From Saprospiraceae bacterium (GTDB lineage Bacteria; Bacteroidota; Bacteroidia; Chitinophagales; Saprospiraceae), in the NCBI GenBank assembly GCA_016714895.1, contig JADKBV010000014.1, positions 1-35,189 of the forward strand: DNA of 35,189 nucleotides. Reading direction: 5' to 3'. The notes beneath the pieces were generated by a model. That model ran no database searches. It was not told the origin of the DNA and saw only the letters and a list, made by a program, of their open reading frames with translations. Below are positions 1-7,953 of this stretch, piece by piece (the stretch's first letter is position 1; the number at the start of each line of letters is the position of its first letter). Position numbers and translations under genes: made by a program.

Positions 1-401
1 GAAAGAATCAGCATCGATCAGGATGAAAGTTGGGGACTGTTTCTAGTCTTTTATTTACCATAAAAATACCTTAAGGCGGCTCATGATGGAAGAGATAAAA
101 CAATCGTTGTAGTTTCTGTTTTTGCTTTGGTTTGTCAGCGCAAACCAAAAAGTGTTTTCGTTGACGAATCTTCGCAAGGGGTCTTAGATGGAACAAAATC
201 ATCATTTGTTCCCTTGCTATTTATGACGATATTGAACCTCTCCCCTGGAAATGTTTGCGGCAAAAGACAAATGTTGTTGTTTAATAGAACTGGTTTCCAG
301 TCTATTACCTTTGATGTATCAGCATATCCAAACACACTTCTTTAATTTTTTCCGTCAGTATGGATTTGCTGCTGTGACAAAAATGACAAACTAAAAAACT
401 C
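1..401. other. No supportable gene at left edge
   Basis: Short overlapping open frames exist on both strands (about 127-345 plus and 135-335 minus), but neither has a recognisable domain or conserved motif. The stretch probably holds the broken 5' part of the WG/TonB-C gene that follows, because fragments of that type begin immediately after it. I cannot assign a product. Confidence 0.3.
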
Positions 402-2106
402 GCAAAATCTGTGATTCGCATGGAAAAATCATCATTCCCGAAAAAATATCAATAATGTCAGAGCGATTAATGAAAAAATTGTTGGTTGCTGGTTTCTACG
501 AAGAAAATGTTATATTTTTTAATGAAAGGGAAATCCTCAAAAAAATTCCGGGGAGGTAAAGTAGATCCCCATCAGTGTGATAATACCTGTTTGGTATTGA
601 GGATTAGACCACAAAACAAATTTTTCAATTCTGACCTCGAATTGATCACGCCAAACGATCCGATGGCCGGATATTGGACCAATGGAAATGAAAACCATTC
701 TCAGATCCGATCCCAACAAGGAAATTATGCTGAGAAGGAAGGGTAAATCAAAGGAAAACCATCATTCCCCGAATATCAATCCTTTAAACATGGATTTGGA
801 TGGTCACTGGATTTGCAAAAAGAAACAGTGACTAACCCTAGAGGAAGTAATAGCTTTGTTTACGATGATAAAGGAAAGTCATTGATCCCTGAAGACAATA
901 TTCAGGTCATAACCAATCAACATTATTACATGACTTTTGACAAAACGAATGACTTCGTATAGTCTTTATGATAAAAAAGGAAAAAAGTACTTCTCCGGGA
1001 AAATATCAATACAGCCGAGCGTATTCAAGGACAAAAAACGAAAGGACTCTGGATTGGTCTTATTTACAATGATTATGAATTAAAAATAAAACGACCGGAG
1101 AATTATATTTTCTGCAACAAAACGGAAAAAATCCTCCCCTCTCAAATCGGTTTTACAATTCGAATATTTCCAGAAAAGTACCCTTTGATGTGCCACCAAA
1201 ATAAATGATAGTCTTGGTTATGGATTTCGTGTACTTACTAGATTTTGATGGTAAAAAATTATTAGATTCATCGTATTTTTCAATCGCATATTCGCATGAT
1301 CCAAACATGTATTTTGTACAGCATGATATTAACTCAAAAGTGCAAATACTGAATCTCCCTGATAAAAAAATATCTGCAGAAAAATACGTACAAGCTATCT
1401 GGATGTTAAATGATTTCTACATTCTTCAAAAAGAAAAAGAATATGTGCTGGTGAATCAGAAAATGGAAAAATTTTGCTTCAACACTTAGTATCGGACAAC
1501 CGGTAAAGTACTCATTGCATTACCTTTCAAAAGCCAAGGCCTTGGAAAGGTGGAATTCGATCACGTGATAAGTGATTATAAAAAAATTTCCTGGTTTCTG
1601 ACCGTCAATGAATACGGAGACACGGCAAGTATTGACAATACGAAAATACGAAAACTTCCGTTAAAAACTCCGGAAAAAAAGGTTGAAGAAAATTTTCTGA
1701 ACCCTTTAAAGAAATTGTGGTTACAAAAGAAATGGGAATTTTGGAAGGAAAATGCCAAAACCTTTGGAAAAAATCAAGAACAGATTCATCTGTGGAAATC
1801 CAAAATTTTGCAGAACAAATGCCTTTATTTCCGGGAGGATTAGAAGCCATGAATGAATATATTGGCAAAAATTTAAAATATCCTGTTGTAGACATGGAAA
1901 ATGGTCTTGAAGGCAAAGTGATCGTAACTTGCGTCGTTGGAAAGACGGTACCCTGACTGAATGCAAAGTCGCCAAGGGTATAGGTGGAGGTTGTGATGAG
2001 GGCTACTTGAAGCTGGTAAAATCTTTCCGAAATTTTACTCCGGAAAGCACAACGTGAGCCGGTCAGGGTACAATACACCTTACCGGTAAAATTTAAAATC
2101 AATTGA
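402..2106 (+). pseudogene. Frameshifted WG-repeat-like protein with C-terminal TonB domain
   Basis: Reading across frames, the plus strand carries several short units of the form D-x-x-G-K-x-x-I-P or Y-D-x-K-G-K, for example 'CDSHGKIIIPEK' near 410-450, 'YDDKGKSLIPEDN' near 862-900 and 'YDKKGKKYFSGK' near 965-1000. These resemble WG (KWG) beta-hairpin repeats. The 3' end is a clear TonB C-terminal domain: 'MPLFPGGLEAMNEYIGKNL' (about 1818-1874), then 'EGKVIVTCVVGK', then after a frameshift near 1945 'GTLTECKVAKGIGGGCDE', ending 'VRVQYTLPVKFKIN' with a TGA at 2104-2106. That ending is the normal one for Bacteroidota TonB-C proteins. At least five frame changes interrupt the gene. Loss in life and sequencing error cannot be told apart here. 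The start is uncertain. Confidence 0.6.
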
Positions 2107-2133
2107 TTTTGTTTTTATTAAATATTCCAACCC

Positions 2134-2507
2134 ATGAACTTCCGATACGCCAGACATACCACAGATTTACAAAACATCACAAATTTTTATACTGACGTTG
2201 TTGGTCTGTCGATATTAGGCTCTTTCGAAAATCACGATGGTTGTGACGGTATTTTTTTTCGGGTTTTCCGGAAAGGGATTGGCATCGAATTTACCTATCG
2301 GAAAATAAACCACATCACACATTTGATGAAGATGACGCTGGTTTTTTATTATTCAGAAATAGAATGGGTGGCCTTCAAAAAAGTTGGAAACGTTTAGGTA
2401 TTGAGACAGAACAACCCAAAATCCGTACTGGCGCAAAACGGCGTGATGATTCGGATCCTGACGGACACAAAATTATTTTTCCGTTCAACACAAAAGCTGA
2501 GTTCTGA
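2134..2507 (+). pseudogene. Frameshifted VOC (glyoxalase/bleomycin-resistance fold) protein
   Basis: The start 'MNFRYARHTTDLQNITNFY' followed by 'DVVGLSILGSFENHDG' is the first beta-alpha-beta-beta unit of a VOC-superfamily protein, with the usual HTTDL segment that often carries the first metal ligand. The frame is lost near 2270. The end is found in another frame as 'DSDPDGHKIIFPFNTKAEF' and a TGA at 2505-2507; 'DPDGH' is the usual last-strand motif of the family. The implied intact length, about 125 residues, is normal for a one-domain VOC protein. Members include glyoxalases, dioxygenases and resistance proteins, and the substrate cannot be inferred. There are at least three frame changes. 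Confidence 0.65.
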
Positions 2508-3210
2508 AGACGAACTCACCTGATTGGTCAGGTCAAAGACATACACACCTGGGACGGAATACTGGATTTTGTGCATAATTGCCATACGGTCGCAATCAAA
2601 ATCGCGAAGATTTTTCGTTGGTAATTTCTGAATGTAGGCAGTTGCAGTTCAAAACATGCATTGCTCAAAAAATAGTAGAAAACAATCAGATTCCCGCGTG
2701 CATCTCATCTTGAGCAGGTGTATAAAATGAATCAACACAATACGCCCAAAATCGGTAATGACCTAACAGAACACGGATTGGATTACTTCCTAAGCACATT
2801 GTTATCTCAAACTTAATGACACCCGTTTTGATCTTTACCCTTAGAAATAAACAATTTGAAATCCGGAAAAGATATTCTGGAAAGAAATCGTAATCGCTCC
2901 TGAAGATGTTACTTCTTTTAAGGTAGCCTCATCACCAAACCTTTTTGAAAATATGGATGGCAGAAAAACAACATTTACAGGTTTTGCTACCTTGGTCGGT
3001 CAGAGAAAATGTATTCAAAATTGTCCGGAATAACCCAACGAGGTGATAAAAAAACAGTCTGTTTTCAATAGGTTTCAGGTTCTGTTATGATGGGATAAAA
3101 ACAATTTTACACCCAACCAAAGCCGGATTATTGCATTAACACTATAAAGGTTATTGACATTCAACCACCAATAGATTTTTTTATACCTTAGCCTCTTCAA
3201 TAACCAACCA
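2508..3210. other. Degraded sequence, no gene identified
   Basis: Plus-strand pieces such as 'GQVKDIHTWDGILDFVHN' (about 2525-2580) and 'APEDVTSFKVASSPNLFEN' (about 2898-2952) look like real protein broken by frameshifts, since they sit in the same orientation as the flanking broken genes. I do not recognise the family. No RNA gene or repeat is apparent. Confidence 0.3.
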
Positions 3211-4467
3211 ATGTGTACATTTGCCATCAATGATAAACGTGTGATCAACGCCTGGGCCATATTTGATTGGGCAAATTCGGCGTATTCTCTGGTCATTTCC
3301 ACAGCGATATTTCCCATTTATTTTATTGCGTATACGCCTGAAAACATTCAGTTGGGAAGCCTGAATTTCAGCAATTCAGCCTTATATTCCTTTGCGACGA
3401 CTTTTCTTATTGATCATCGCCTTTTTGTCGCCGGTCCTGTCGGGTATCGCGGATTATAGCGGGAGGCGTGGTTTTTTTTTGCATCTTTACGTTGGTTGGC
3501 TCTATGGCTTGTATGGTATTGTATCTTTTGAGGAGAGCCACAACCTTGGTTGGGAACCACCGCATTTATCATGGCGACGGTAGGATTTTCAGGTAGTCTG
3601 GTTTTTACGACTCCTATCTGCCTTTGATTGTGACCGAAGATCGCATACAATGCCGTCAGTGCCAAAGGATATACCCTGGGATATATTGGTAGTGTCATCT
3701 TACTGATCACCATTTTGTTTTTGGGCAATAAACCCGAATGGTTGGTTTGCGGGACAGTCAGGCTGCTTATCGTTTGGGATTTTTGTTTAGTGGGACTTTG
3801 GTGGGGCATATTTACTCAGTATACTTTGCGATATTTACCCAAAGACAAAAGAACCAACTTTACAGAAAGTATTTAAGAACGGTTTTCTGAATTAAAAAGC
3901 ATTCCAATGTCAGGGCCAATCCCAACATTCTGATGTTTTGTCGGCCTTCTTTTTATTCTGCCGGAGTACAAACGGTCATTTATCTGGCTACGGTTTTTGC
4001 CAAACAGGAATTACAATTTGAATCCACCGAACTCATTTGTTGGTATTGATAATACAACTCGTTGCAATCCTCGGTGCCTATTTGTTTTCACTATTGGGAA
4101 GTAAGTACGGCAACAGGCTTTCATTATGATTATGTTGGGCATATGGATAGCTATCTGCATTGGTGGTTATCGTGACGACCAGCAAAAGTTTTTTTCTTTC
4201 TGGCGATTTTGGTCGGTATGGTGATGGGGGGAATTCAAAGTCTTTCTCGAGGGCGAGTTATTCATCCACAATTCCGGAAAAAAGGACACCACTTCTTATT
4301 TCAGTCGATGGATGTGATCTATAAATGGCCATTGTGACGGGCACTTTTCGTTGGACTTGCCGAAAATCTGACGGGCAATATGCGAAATTCCGTGCTGGTT
4401 TTGGGTGTTTTTTCCTGTTGGGGATGTTGTTTATTTCAGAACCAAACTGCCGAAATGGTCGGCCTGA
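3211..4467 (+). pseudogene. Frameshifted MFS transporter, UMF1/Atg22-like
   Basis: The N-terminus reads 'INAWAIFDWANSAYSLVIS', which is the hallmark opening of UMF1-type major facilitator transporters, followed by 'FPIYFIAYTPEN'. After several frame changes the family reappears as 'LSPVLSGIADYSGRR' (about 3420-3465), 'LVGMVMGGIQSLSR' (about 4210-4250) and 'LTGNMRNSVLVLGVF' (about 4360-4410), and a plausible end at 4467. The intact protein would have about 420 residues and 11-12 membrane helices. Substrate is unknown for bacterial members. At least six lesions interrupt the gene, so no functional product can be made from the sequence as given. Order and spacing of the fragments are normal, which argues for point indels and not rearrangement. 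Confidence 0.75.
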
Positions 4468-4575
4468 TGAAAAGGAGATGTTATAAAAACAGAGGAGAAA
4501 CGAAAATAAAATCCATTCTTTTTATCGTAAGATAAAACTTAAGTAACCTGAATTTTTGATAGAAAAACCTTTAAC

Positions 4576-5216
4576 TTATTTTTTATCCGAAGGCATTTTC
4601 AGAAAAATTTTATTTCTTCCCAATTCCACCATTCCTTTGTCTTCGAGTTGTTTTAAAAGCCGGGAAATGACCACTCTGGCAGTTGCCAATTCGTGGGCCA
4701 ATTGTTCGTGCGTTACTTCGAGAATATAACTTCCGGTGAGTTTTTGTTTTTTGTGTAACAGGTCGAGAAGTCTTTCGTCCACTTTTTTAAAAGCGATGGC
4801 ATTAACCAGTTCGAGGAGTTCGTCAAAACGTTTTGGTAGAGATTAAACATGTATTCGAGCCATTGCGGATATTCACGAATGAGGTTACGTATTCTTTCGA
4901 TAGGCAAAAAGAGGATTTCCGTGATTTCCTCAGCAATCACTTTGACCTTACTCGTTTCATTATGCAGTCCGCCCATAAAAGACATGATACAACTTTCGCC
5001 ACCACGGAGGTAGTACATAAGGATTTCTCTGCCTTCATCATCAGAACGAAGGACCTGCAGGCTTCCGCTGATGACAATAGGAACTGAACGGATGTATGAT
5101 TGTTCGGAAATGAGGACTTCCCCCTTTTTAAGCGTTTTTAAAGTTGATAAGGCAAATAATTTTTCTCTGAGACCGGGAGAAGATTTAAATTCAGGAATTT
5201 GTTCGAGGTTGACCAT
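4576..5216 (-). CDS. Crp/Fnr-family transcription regulator, one frameshift
   Basis: Minus-strand gene in two frames. The N-terminal part (5216 down to about 4845) is a cyclic-nucleotide-binding-type beta-barrel, with 'LKKGEVLISEQSYIRSVPIV' and 'MYYLRGGESCIMSFMGGLHN'. The C-terminal part (to 4576) is a Crp-type winged helix: 'LEVTHEQLAHELATARVVIS' followed by 'RLLKQLEDKGMVELGRNKIF', the usual recognition helix and wing. The two join near 4845 after 'EYMFNLYQ', where one base is lost; the repaired protein would be about 212 residues, normal for the family. The sequence 'GGESCIMSFMGGL' resembles Bacteroidota regulators that probably do not bind cAMP. A lone gene with no obvious target nearby. 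Whether the frameshift is real is unknown. Confidence 0.8.
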
Positions 5217-5320
5217 GTTTTGTTTGTATTAATAACCCAAACCAAAAGGTCCGGGGAAAGTATCTGAAAATATGTGGCTAAGTTAATCATCTTGAATGGT
5301 AAAACCACAATTTTCTTAAA

Positions 5321-5350
5321 TTGTTTTAATTGCCGGATTTCTTAAATTTG
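5321..5350 (+). promoter_or_regulatory. Candidate Bacteroidota-type promoter upstream of TA array
   Basis: TTG at 5321-5323 is followed after 19 bases by TAAATTTG at 5343-5350, which fits the known -33 TTG / -7 TAnnTTTG arrangement of Bacteroidota. It points into the toxin-antitoxin array. This is a pattern match only. Confidence 0.45.
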
Positions 5351-5502
5351 TATGATTTGTTGAAAACAAAGATGTTCAGGGAATTTTGCAGATTACGTAT
5401 TAAAAATGCTTGAAATATCGCATCGCAGTTTTGCAAAGTCGCCTGGGAAGCTTGTCATTATGCGGAACTTTTGTAAACGGTCATCTGTTATTAAAATATC
5501 AT

Positions 5503-5510
5503 TACATTTG
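5503..5510 (+). promoter_or_regulatory. Candidate -7 element of antitoxin 1
   Basis: TACATTTG fits TAnnTTTG and lies 16 bases before the antitoxin ATG. The same element is at 6422-6429 and 7412-7419 in units 2 and 3. No good TTG lies at the usual distance, so support is moderate. Confidence 0.35.
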
Positions 5511-5526
5511 TATAAAATCCTTCATA

Positions 5527-5738
5527 ATGGAGACATTAATCATCCGCACAGAAAAAGAAAAGCTTATGCTCTTAAGGCATTTTTGGAAGAAATGAATATC
5601 ACCTTTGAAATTAAAAAGCCAAAAGTCAAAAAGGAAGATCGTCCATATGATCCTATGTTTGTAAAAAAGATACTTGATACCGAAAATGAAAATACTATTA
5701 GAGTAAACCCGGCAAAAATATGGGAAAGTATTTTATAG
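5527..5738 (+). pseudogene. Antitoxin of YoeB-like module, copy 1 (frameshifted)
   Basis: The ATG at 5527 begins 'METLIIRTEKEKL', the same N-terminus as the intact copy at 7436, but one base is missing after codon 12-13 ('gaaaagcttatgctc' here against 'gaaaaactttacgctc' in copy 3). The rest continues in another frame as 'ALKAFLEEMNITFEIKKPKV', ending 'NPAKIWESIL'. Repaired length would be 70 residues. It resembles the small DUF2683-type antitoxins paired with Txe/YoeB toxins in Bacteroidota. The toxin start overlaps its last 19 bases, typical of translational coupling. As given, the antitoxin would not be made from this ATG. Confidence 0.7.
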
Positions 5739-5992
5739 AAATAAAAGAAACTGCTCAAAAAGAGATGAAGCAAATTCAGAAGTCCGGGGACAAAGCTACC
5801 ATAAAAAAACTTGAATTAATATTGGTCGAACTTGAAAATCATCCTACAACAGGTACGGGAAAACCTGAACAACTCAAACACGAGTTATCCGGTTATTGGA
5901 GCCGAAGACTCAATAAAAAAGATCGGTTGATTTATCAAATTCTGGAAAAAGAAGTCATTGTCGTTATAGTCTCTGCTTTAGATCATTATTAA
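5720..5992 (+). CDS. Txe/YoeB-family mRNA-interferase toxin, copy 1
   Basis: This 90-residue protein is intact. It starts 'MGKYFIEIKETAQKEMKQI' and has the YoeB core 'GTGKPEQLKHELSGYWSRRL', then 'KKDRLIYQI' and a C-terminal 'HY'. In YoeB the Glu of the HELSGYWSRR segment, the Arg residues and the last His-Tyr belong to the ribosome-dependent RNase active site, and all are present here. The ATG overlaps the end of the antitoxin ORF in another frame. Known family members cleave mRNA in the ribosomal A site and are neutralised by the partner antitoxin. The oddity is that its own antitoxin is frameshifted; either the antitoxin lesion is a sequencing error, or copy 3's antitoxin, or nothing, protects the cell. 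Confidence 0.88.
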   Translation: MGKYFIEIKETAQKEMKQIQKSGDKATIKKLELILVELENHPTTGTGKPEQLKHELSGYWSRRLNKKDRLIYQILEKEVIVVIVSALDHY

Positions 5993-6190
5993 AAAAGTGT
6001 AATATAAAAGTTCAATTGTCGAAGCCTGTTACAACGATCCCCCCGATGGTAACAGTTTGCAACAACGATCCTATTTTTTAAGAATTTGTAATTCGACACC
6101 ACAAATATTAATACATTAAAACACAAAACTTAGCATCGGGATTTCTCAGGCGCTAAAGCGCCATCGAAATGACGTAGTAATAAATTTTAA

Positions 6191-6240
6191 TGAGGGGAAG
6201 GAAGGGAGTTCGGCCTTGCCGAACTCCCTTCCTTCCCTCA
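6191..6240. terminator. Long hairpin in repeat tail, unit 1
   Basis: A left arm at 6191-6214 and a right arm at 6218-6240 pair around a 3-base loop; the right arm lacks one C of a run. It is followed by TTTTT, so it could end toxin transcription, but a 24-bp stem is longer than a usual terminator. Confidence 0.5.
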
Positions 6241-6445
6241 TTTTTATATCAAAAATCGTCATTTCGAACCACTCAGTGGTTCGAAAACTTATTTTAATCA
6301 AATATGACAAAGTAGCATTAAAAATGCTTGAAATATCGCATCGAAGTTTTGCAAAGTCGCTCTGGAAGCTTGTCATCACGCGGAACTTTTGTAAACGGTC
6401 ATCTGTTATTAAAAATATAATTACATTTGTATAAAATCCTTCATA

Positions 6446-6656
6446 ATGGAGACATTAATCATCCGCACAGAAAAAGAAAACTTAGTGCTCTTAAGGCATT
6501 TTTGGAAGAAATGAATATCACCTTTGAAATTAAAAGCCAAAAAGTCAAAAAGGAAGATCGTCCATATGATCCTATGTTTGTAAAAAGATACTTGATACCG
6601 AAAATGAAAATACTATTAGAGTAAACCCGGCAAAAATATGGGAAAGTATTTTATAG
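6446..6656 (+). pseudogene. Antitoxin of YoeB-like module, copy 2 (frameshifted)
   Basis: Same gene as copy 1 with an ATG at 6446 and TAG at 6654-6656. It is 211 bases long where an intact copy needs 213. Differences from copy 1 include a lost A after codon 11, an A moved between two neighbouring runs near 6530, and a lost A in 'gtaaaaagatac' near 6590. All of these are homopolymer length changes. Confidence 0.7.
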
Positions 6657-6907
6657 AAATAAAAGAAACTGCTCAAAAGAGATGAAGCAAATTCAGAAGT
6701 CCGGGGACAAAGCTACCATAAAAAACTTGAATTAATATTGGTCGAACTTGAAAATCATCCTACAACAGGTACGGAAAACCTGAACAACTCAAACACGAGT
6801 TATCCGGTTATTGGAGCCGAAGACTCAATAAAAAAGATCGGTTGATTTATCAAATTCTGGAAAAAGAAGTCATTGTCGTTATAGTCTCAGCATTAGATCA
6901 TTATTAA
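6638..6907 (+). pseudogene. Txe/YoeB-family toxin, copy 2 (frameshifted)
   Basis: The sequence matches copy 1 from ATG to TAA but has lost three single bases: one A in 'ctcaaaag' (near 6675), one A in 'aaaaaac' (near 6725) and one G in 'acggaaaac' (near 6774). The three losses sum to one codon, so the end is back in frame ('SALDHY') while the middle is not. No functional toxin can be read as given. Confidence 0.75.
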
Positions 6908-7179
6908 AAAAGTGTAATATAAAAGTTCAATTGTCGAAGCCTGTTACAACGATCCCCCCGATGGTAACAGTTTGCAACAACGATCCTATTTTTTAAGAAT
7001 TTGTAATTCGACACCACAAATATTAATACATTAAAACACAAAACTTAGCATCGGGATTTCTCAGGCGCTAAAGCGCCATCGAAATGACACCGTACGGTAA
7101 GACGATCGTGGTTGCAAATAGCTGAACAGATTTCTCAGGCGCCACAGCGCCATCGAAATGACGTAGTAATAAATTTTAA

Positions 7180-7230
7180 TGAGGGGAAGGAAGGGAGTTC
7201 GGCCTTGCCGAACTCCCTTCCTTCCCCTCA
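7180..7230. terminator. Long perfect hairpin in repeat tail, unit 2
   Basis: Arms at 7180-7203 and 7207-7230 are perfectly complementary over 24 bases around a CTT loop, with TTTTT after the right arm. It is the same hairpin as at 6191-6240, here with the missing C present. It may act as a terminator after the toxin gene or as part of a mobile palindromic element. Confidence 0.5.
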
Positions 7231-7435
7231 TTTTTATATCAAAAATCGTCATTTCGAACCACTCAATGGTTCGAAAACTTATTTTATACAAATATGACAA
7301 AGTAGCATTAAAAATGCTTGAAATATCGCATCGCAGTTTTGTAAAGTCGCTCTGGCAGCTTGTCATTATGCGGAACTTTTGTAAACGGTCATCTGTTATT
7401 AAAAATATCATTACATTTGTATAAAATCCTTCATA

Positions 7436-7663
7436 ATGGAGACATTAATCATCCGCACAGAAAAAGAAAAACTTTACGCTCTTAAGGCATTTTTGGAAGA
7501 AATGAATATCACCTTTGAAGTTAAAAAGCCAAAAGTCAAAAAGGAAGATCGTCCATATGATCCTATGTTTGTAAAAAAGGTACTTGATAGTATGCAGGAA
7601 TATAAAGAGGGAAATTATGTACAACTAACTGAACAATACAAAAAAGAAGTTTTTGGAAAATGA
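7436..7663 (+). CDS. Antitoxin of YoeB/RelE-like module, copy 3 (intact, different C-terminus)
   Basis: The product has 75 residues. Residues 1 to about 50 ('METLIIRTEKEKLYALKAFL' onward) match copies 1 and 2, but the tail reads 'DSMQEYKEGNYVQLTEQYKK' and 'EVFGK' in place of 'DTENENTIRVNPAKIWESIL'. In toxin-antitoxin pairs of this kind the C-terminal part usually grips the toxin, so the change of tail goes with the change of toxin downstream. It is the only antitoxin in the array with an unbroken frame. Stop and toxin start overlap as ATGA at 7660-7663. A candidate -7 element TACATTTG sits at 7412-7419. Confidence 0.75.
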   Translation: METLIIRTEKEKLYALKAFLEEMNITFEVKKPKVKKEDRPYDPMFVKKVLDSMQEYKEGNYVQLTEQYKKEVFGK

Positions 7664-7818
7664 AGTATCGAATCGACTTCACTAAGAGAGCAGATATCGA
7701 TGTGAAAATTATTATGAAATCAGGAAATAAGGCTGATATTTCTAAATTTATTAAAATTATAGAAGAACTTGAAAATCATCCTACAACAGGTACGGGAAAA
7801 CCCGAAAGGATATTTTGA
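7660..7818 (+). pseudogene. Truncated RelE/YoeB-like toxin, copy 3
   Basis: The ATG overlaps the antitoxin stop. It encodes 52 residues: a new N-terminus 'MKYRIDFTKRADIDVKIIMK' followed by 'EELENHPTTGTGKPER', the part shared with copies 1 and 2, and then a stop. The catalytic half (HELSGYWSRR and the final HY) is missing. A degraded remnant may continue to about 7875, where 'GYFEQSVA' and 'KTNLVKIGIKL' can be read. It is probably inactive. Confidence 0.65.
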
Positions 7819-7897
7819 GCAGTCTGTAGCATAGCAGGACAGAATAAAGACCAATTTAGTTAAAATTGGTATAAAACTGTAAATATTCAGACTAAAA

Positions 7898-7937
7898 TGG
7901 TTTACAAAACGTTATAATTATTTACTTTTGTAAACCA
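7898..7937 (+). promoter_or_regulatory. Operator inverted repeat over promoter of XRE-ImmA/PIN operon
   Basis: TGGTTTACAAAA (7898-7909) and TTTTGTAAACCA (7926-7937) form a perfect 12-bp inverted repeat spaced by 16 bases. The right arm overlaps TACTTTTG (7923-7930), a TAnnTTTG -7 element, 16 bases before the ATG at 7954. This is the expected layout for self-repression by the XRE domain. Confidence 0.6.
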
Positions 7938-7953
7938 AATCAAAAAAATCATC

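Larger units (their letters stand above)
5399..6316 (+). repeat. Tandem repeat unit 1 of toxin-antitoxin array (918 bp)
   Basis: The unit opens with 'attaaaaatgcttgaaat', seen again at 6317 and 7307. It holds a leader, an antitoxin ORF, a toxin ORF and a noncoding tail with several palindromes. Units 1 and 2 are almost identical; most differences are homopolymer lengths and a few substitutions. The near-identity over about 900 bp indicates recent duplication. Confidence 0.85.
6317..7306 (+). repeat. Tandem repeat unit 2 of toxin-antitoxin array (990 bp)
   Basis: Second unit, nearly identical to unit 1, but its tail is about 72 bp longer: the GGCGC-type palindrome block occurs twice (near 7056-7087 and 7131-7163) with a short linker holding ACCGTACGGT (7089-7098) between them. 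Confidence 0.85.
7307..7818 (+). repeat. Tandem repeat unit 3, chimeric and truncated
   Basis: Up to about 7589 this unit matches units 1 and 2. From about 7590 to 7764 it differs, and then about 38 bases (7765-7802) are again identical to 5828-5865 of unit 1. After that the similarity stops. The pattern suggests recombination between related toxin-antitoxin modules. Confidence 0.75.

Noticed and set aside
2508..3210. DinB-like or other named family in the degraded stretch
   Set aside because: Fragments such as 'DIHTWDG' are too short and no second motif of any family follows.
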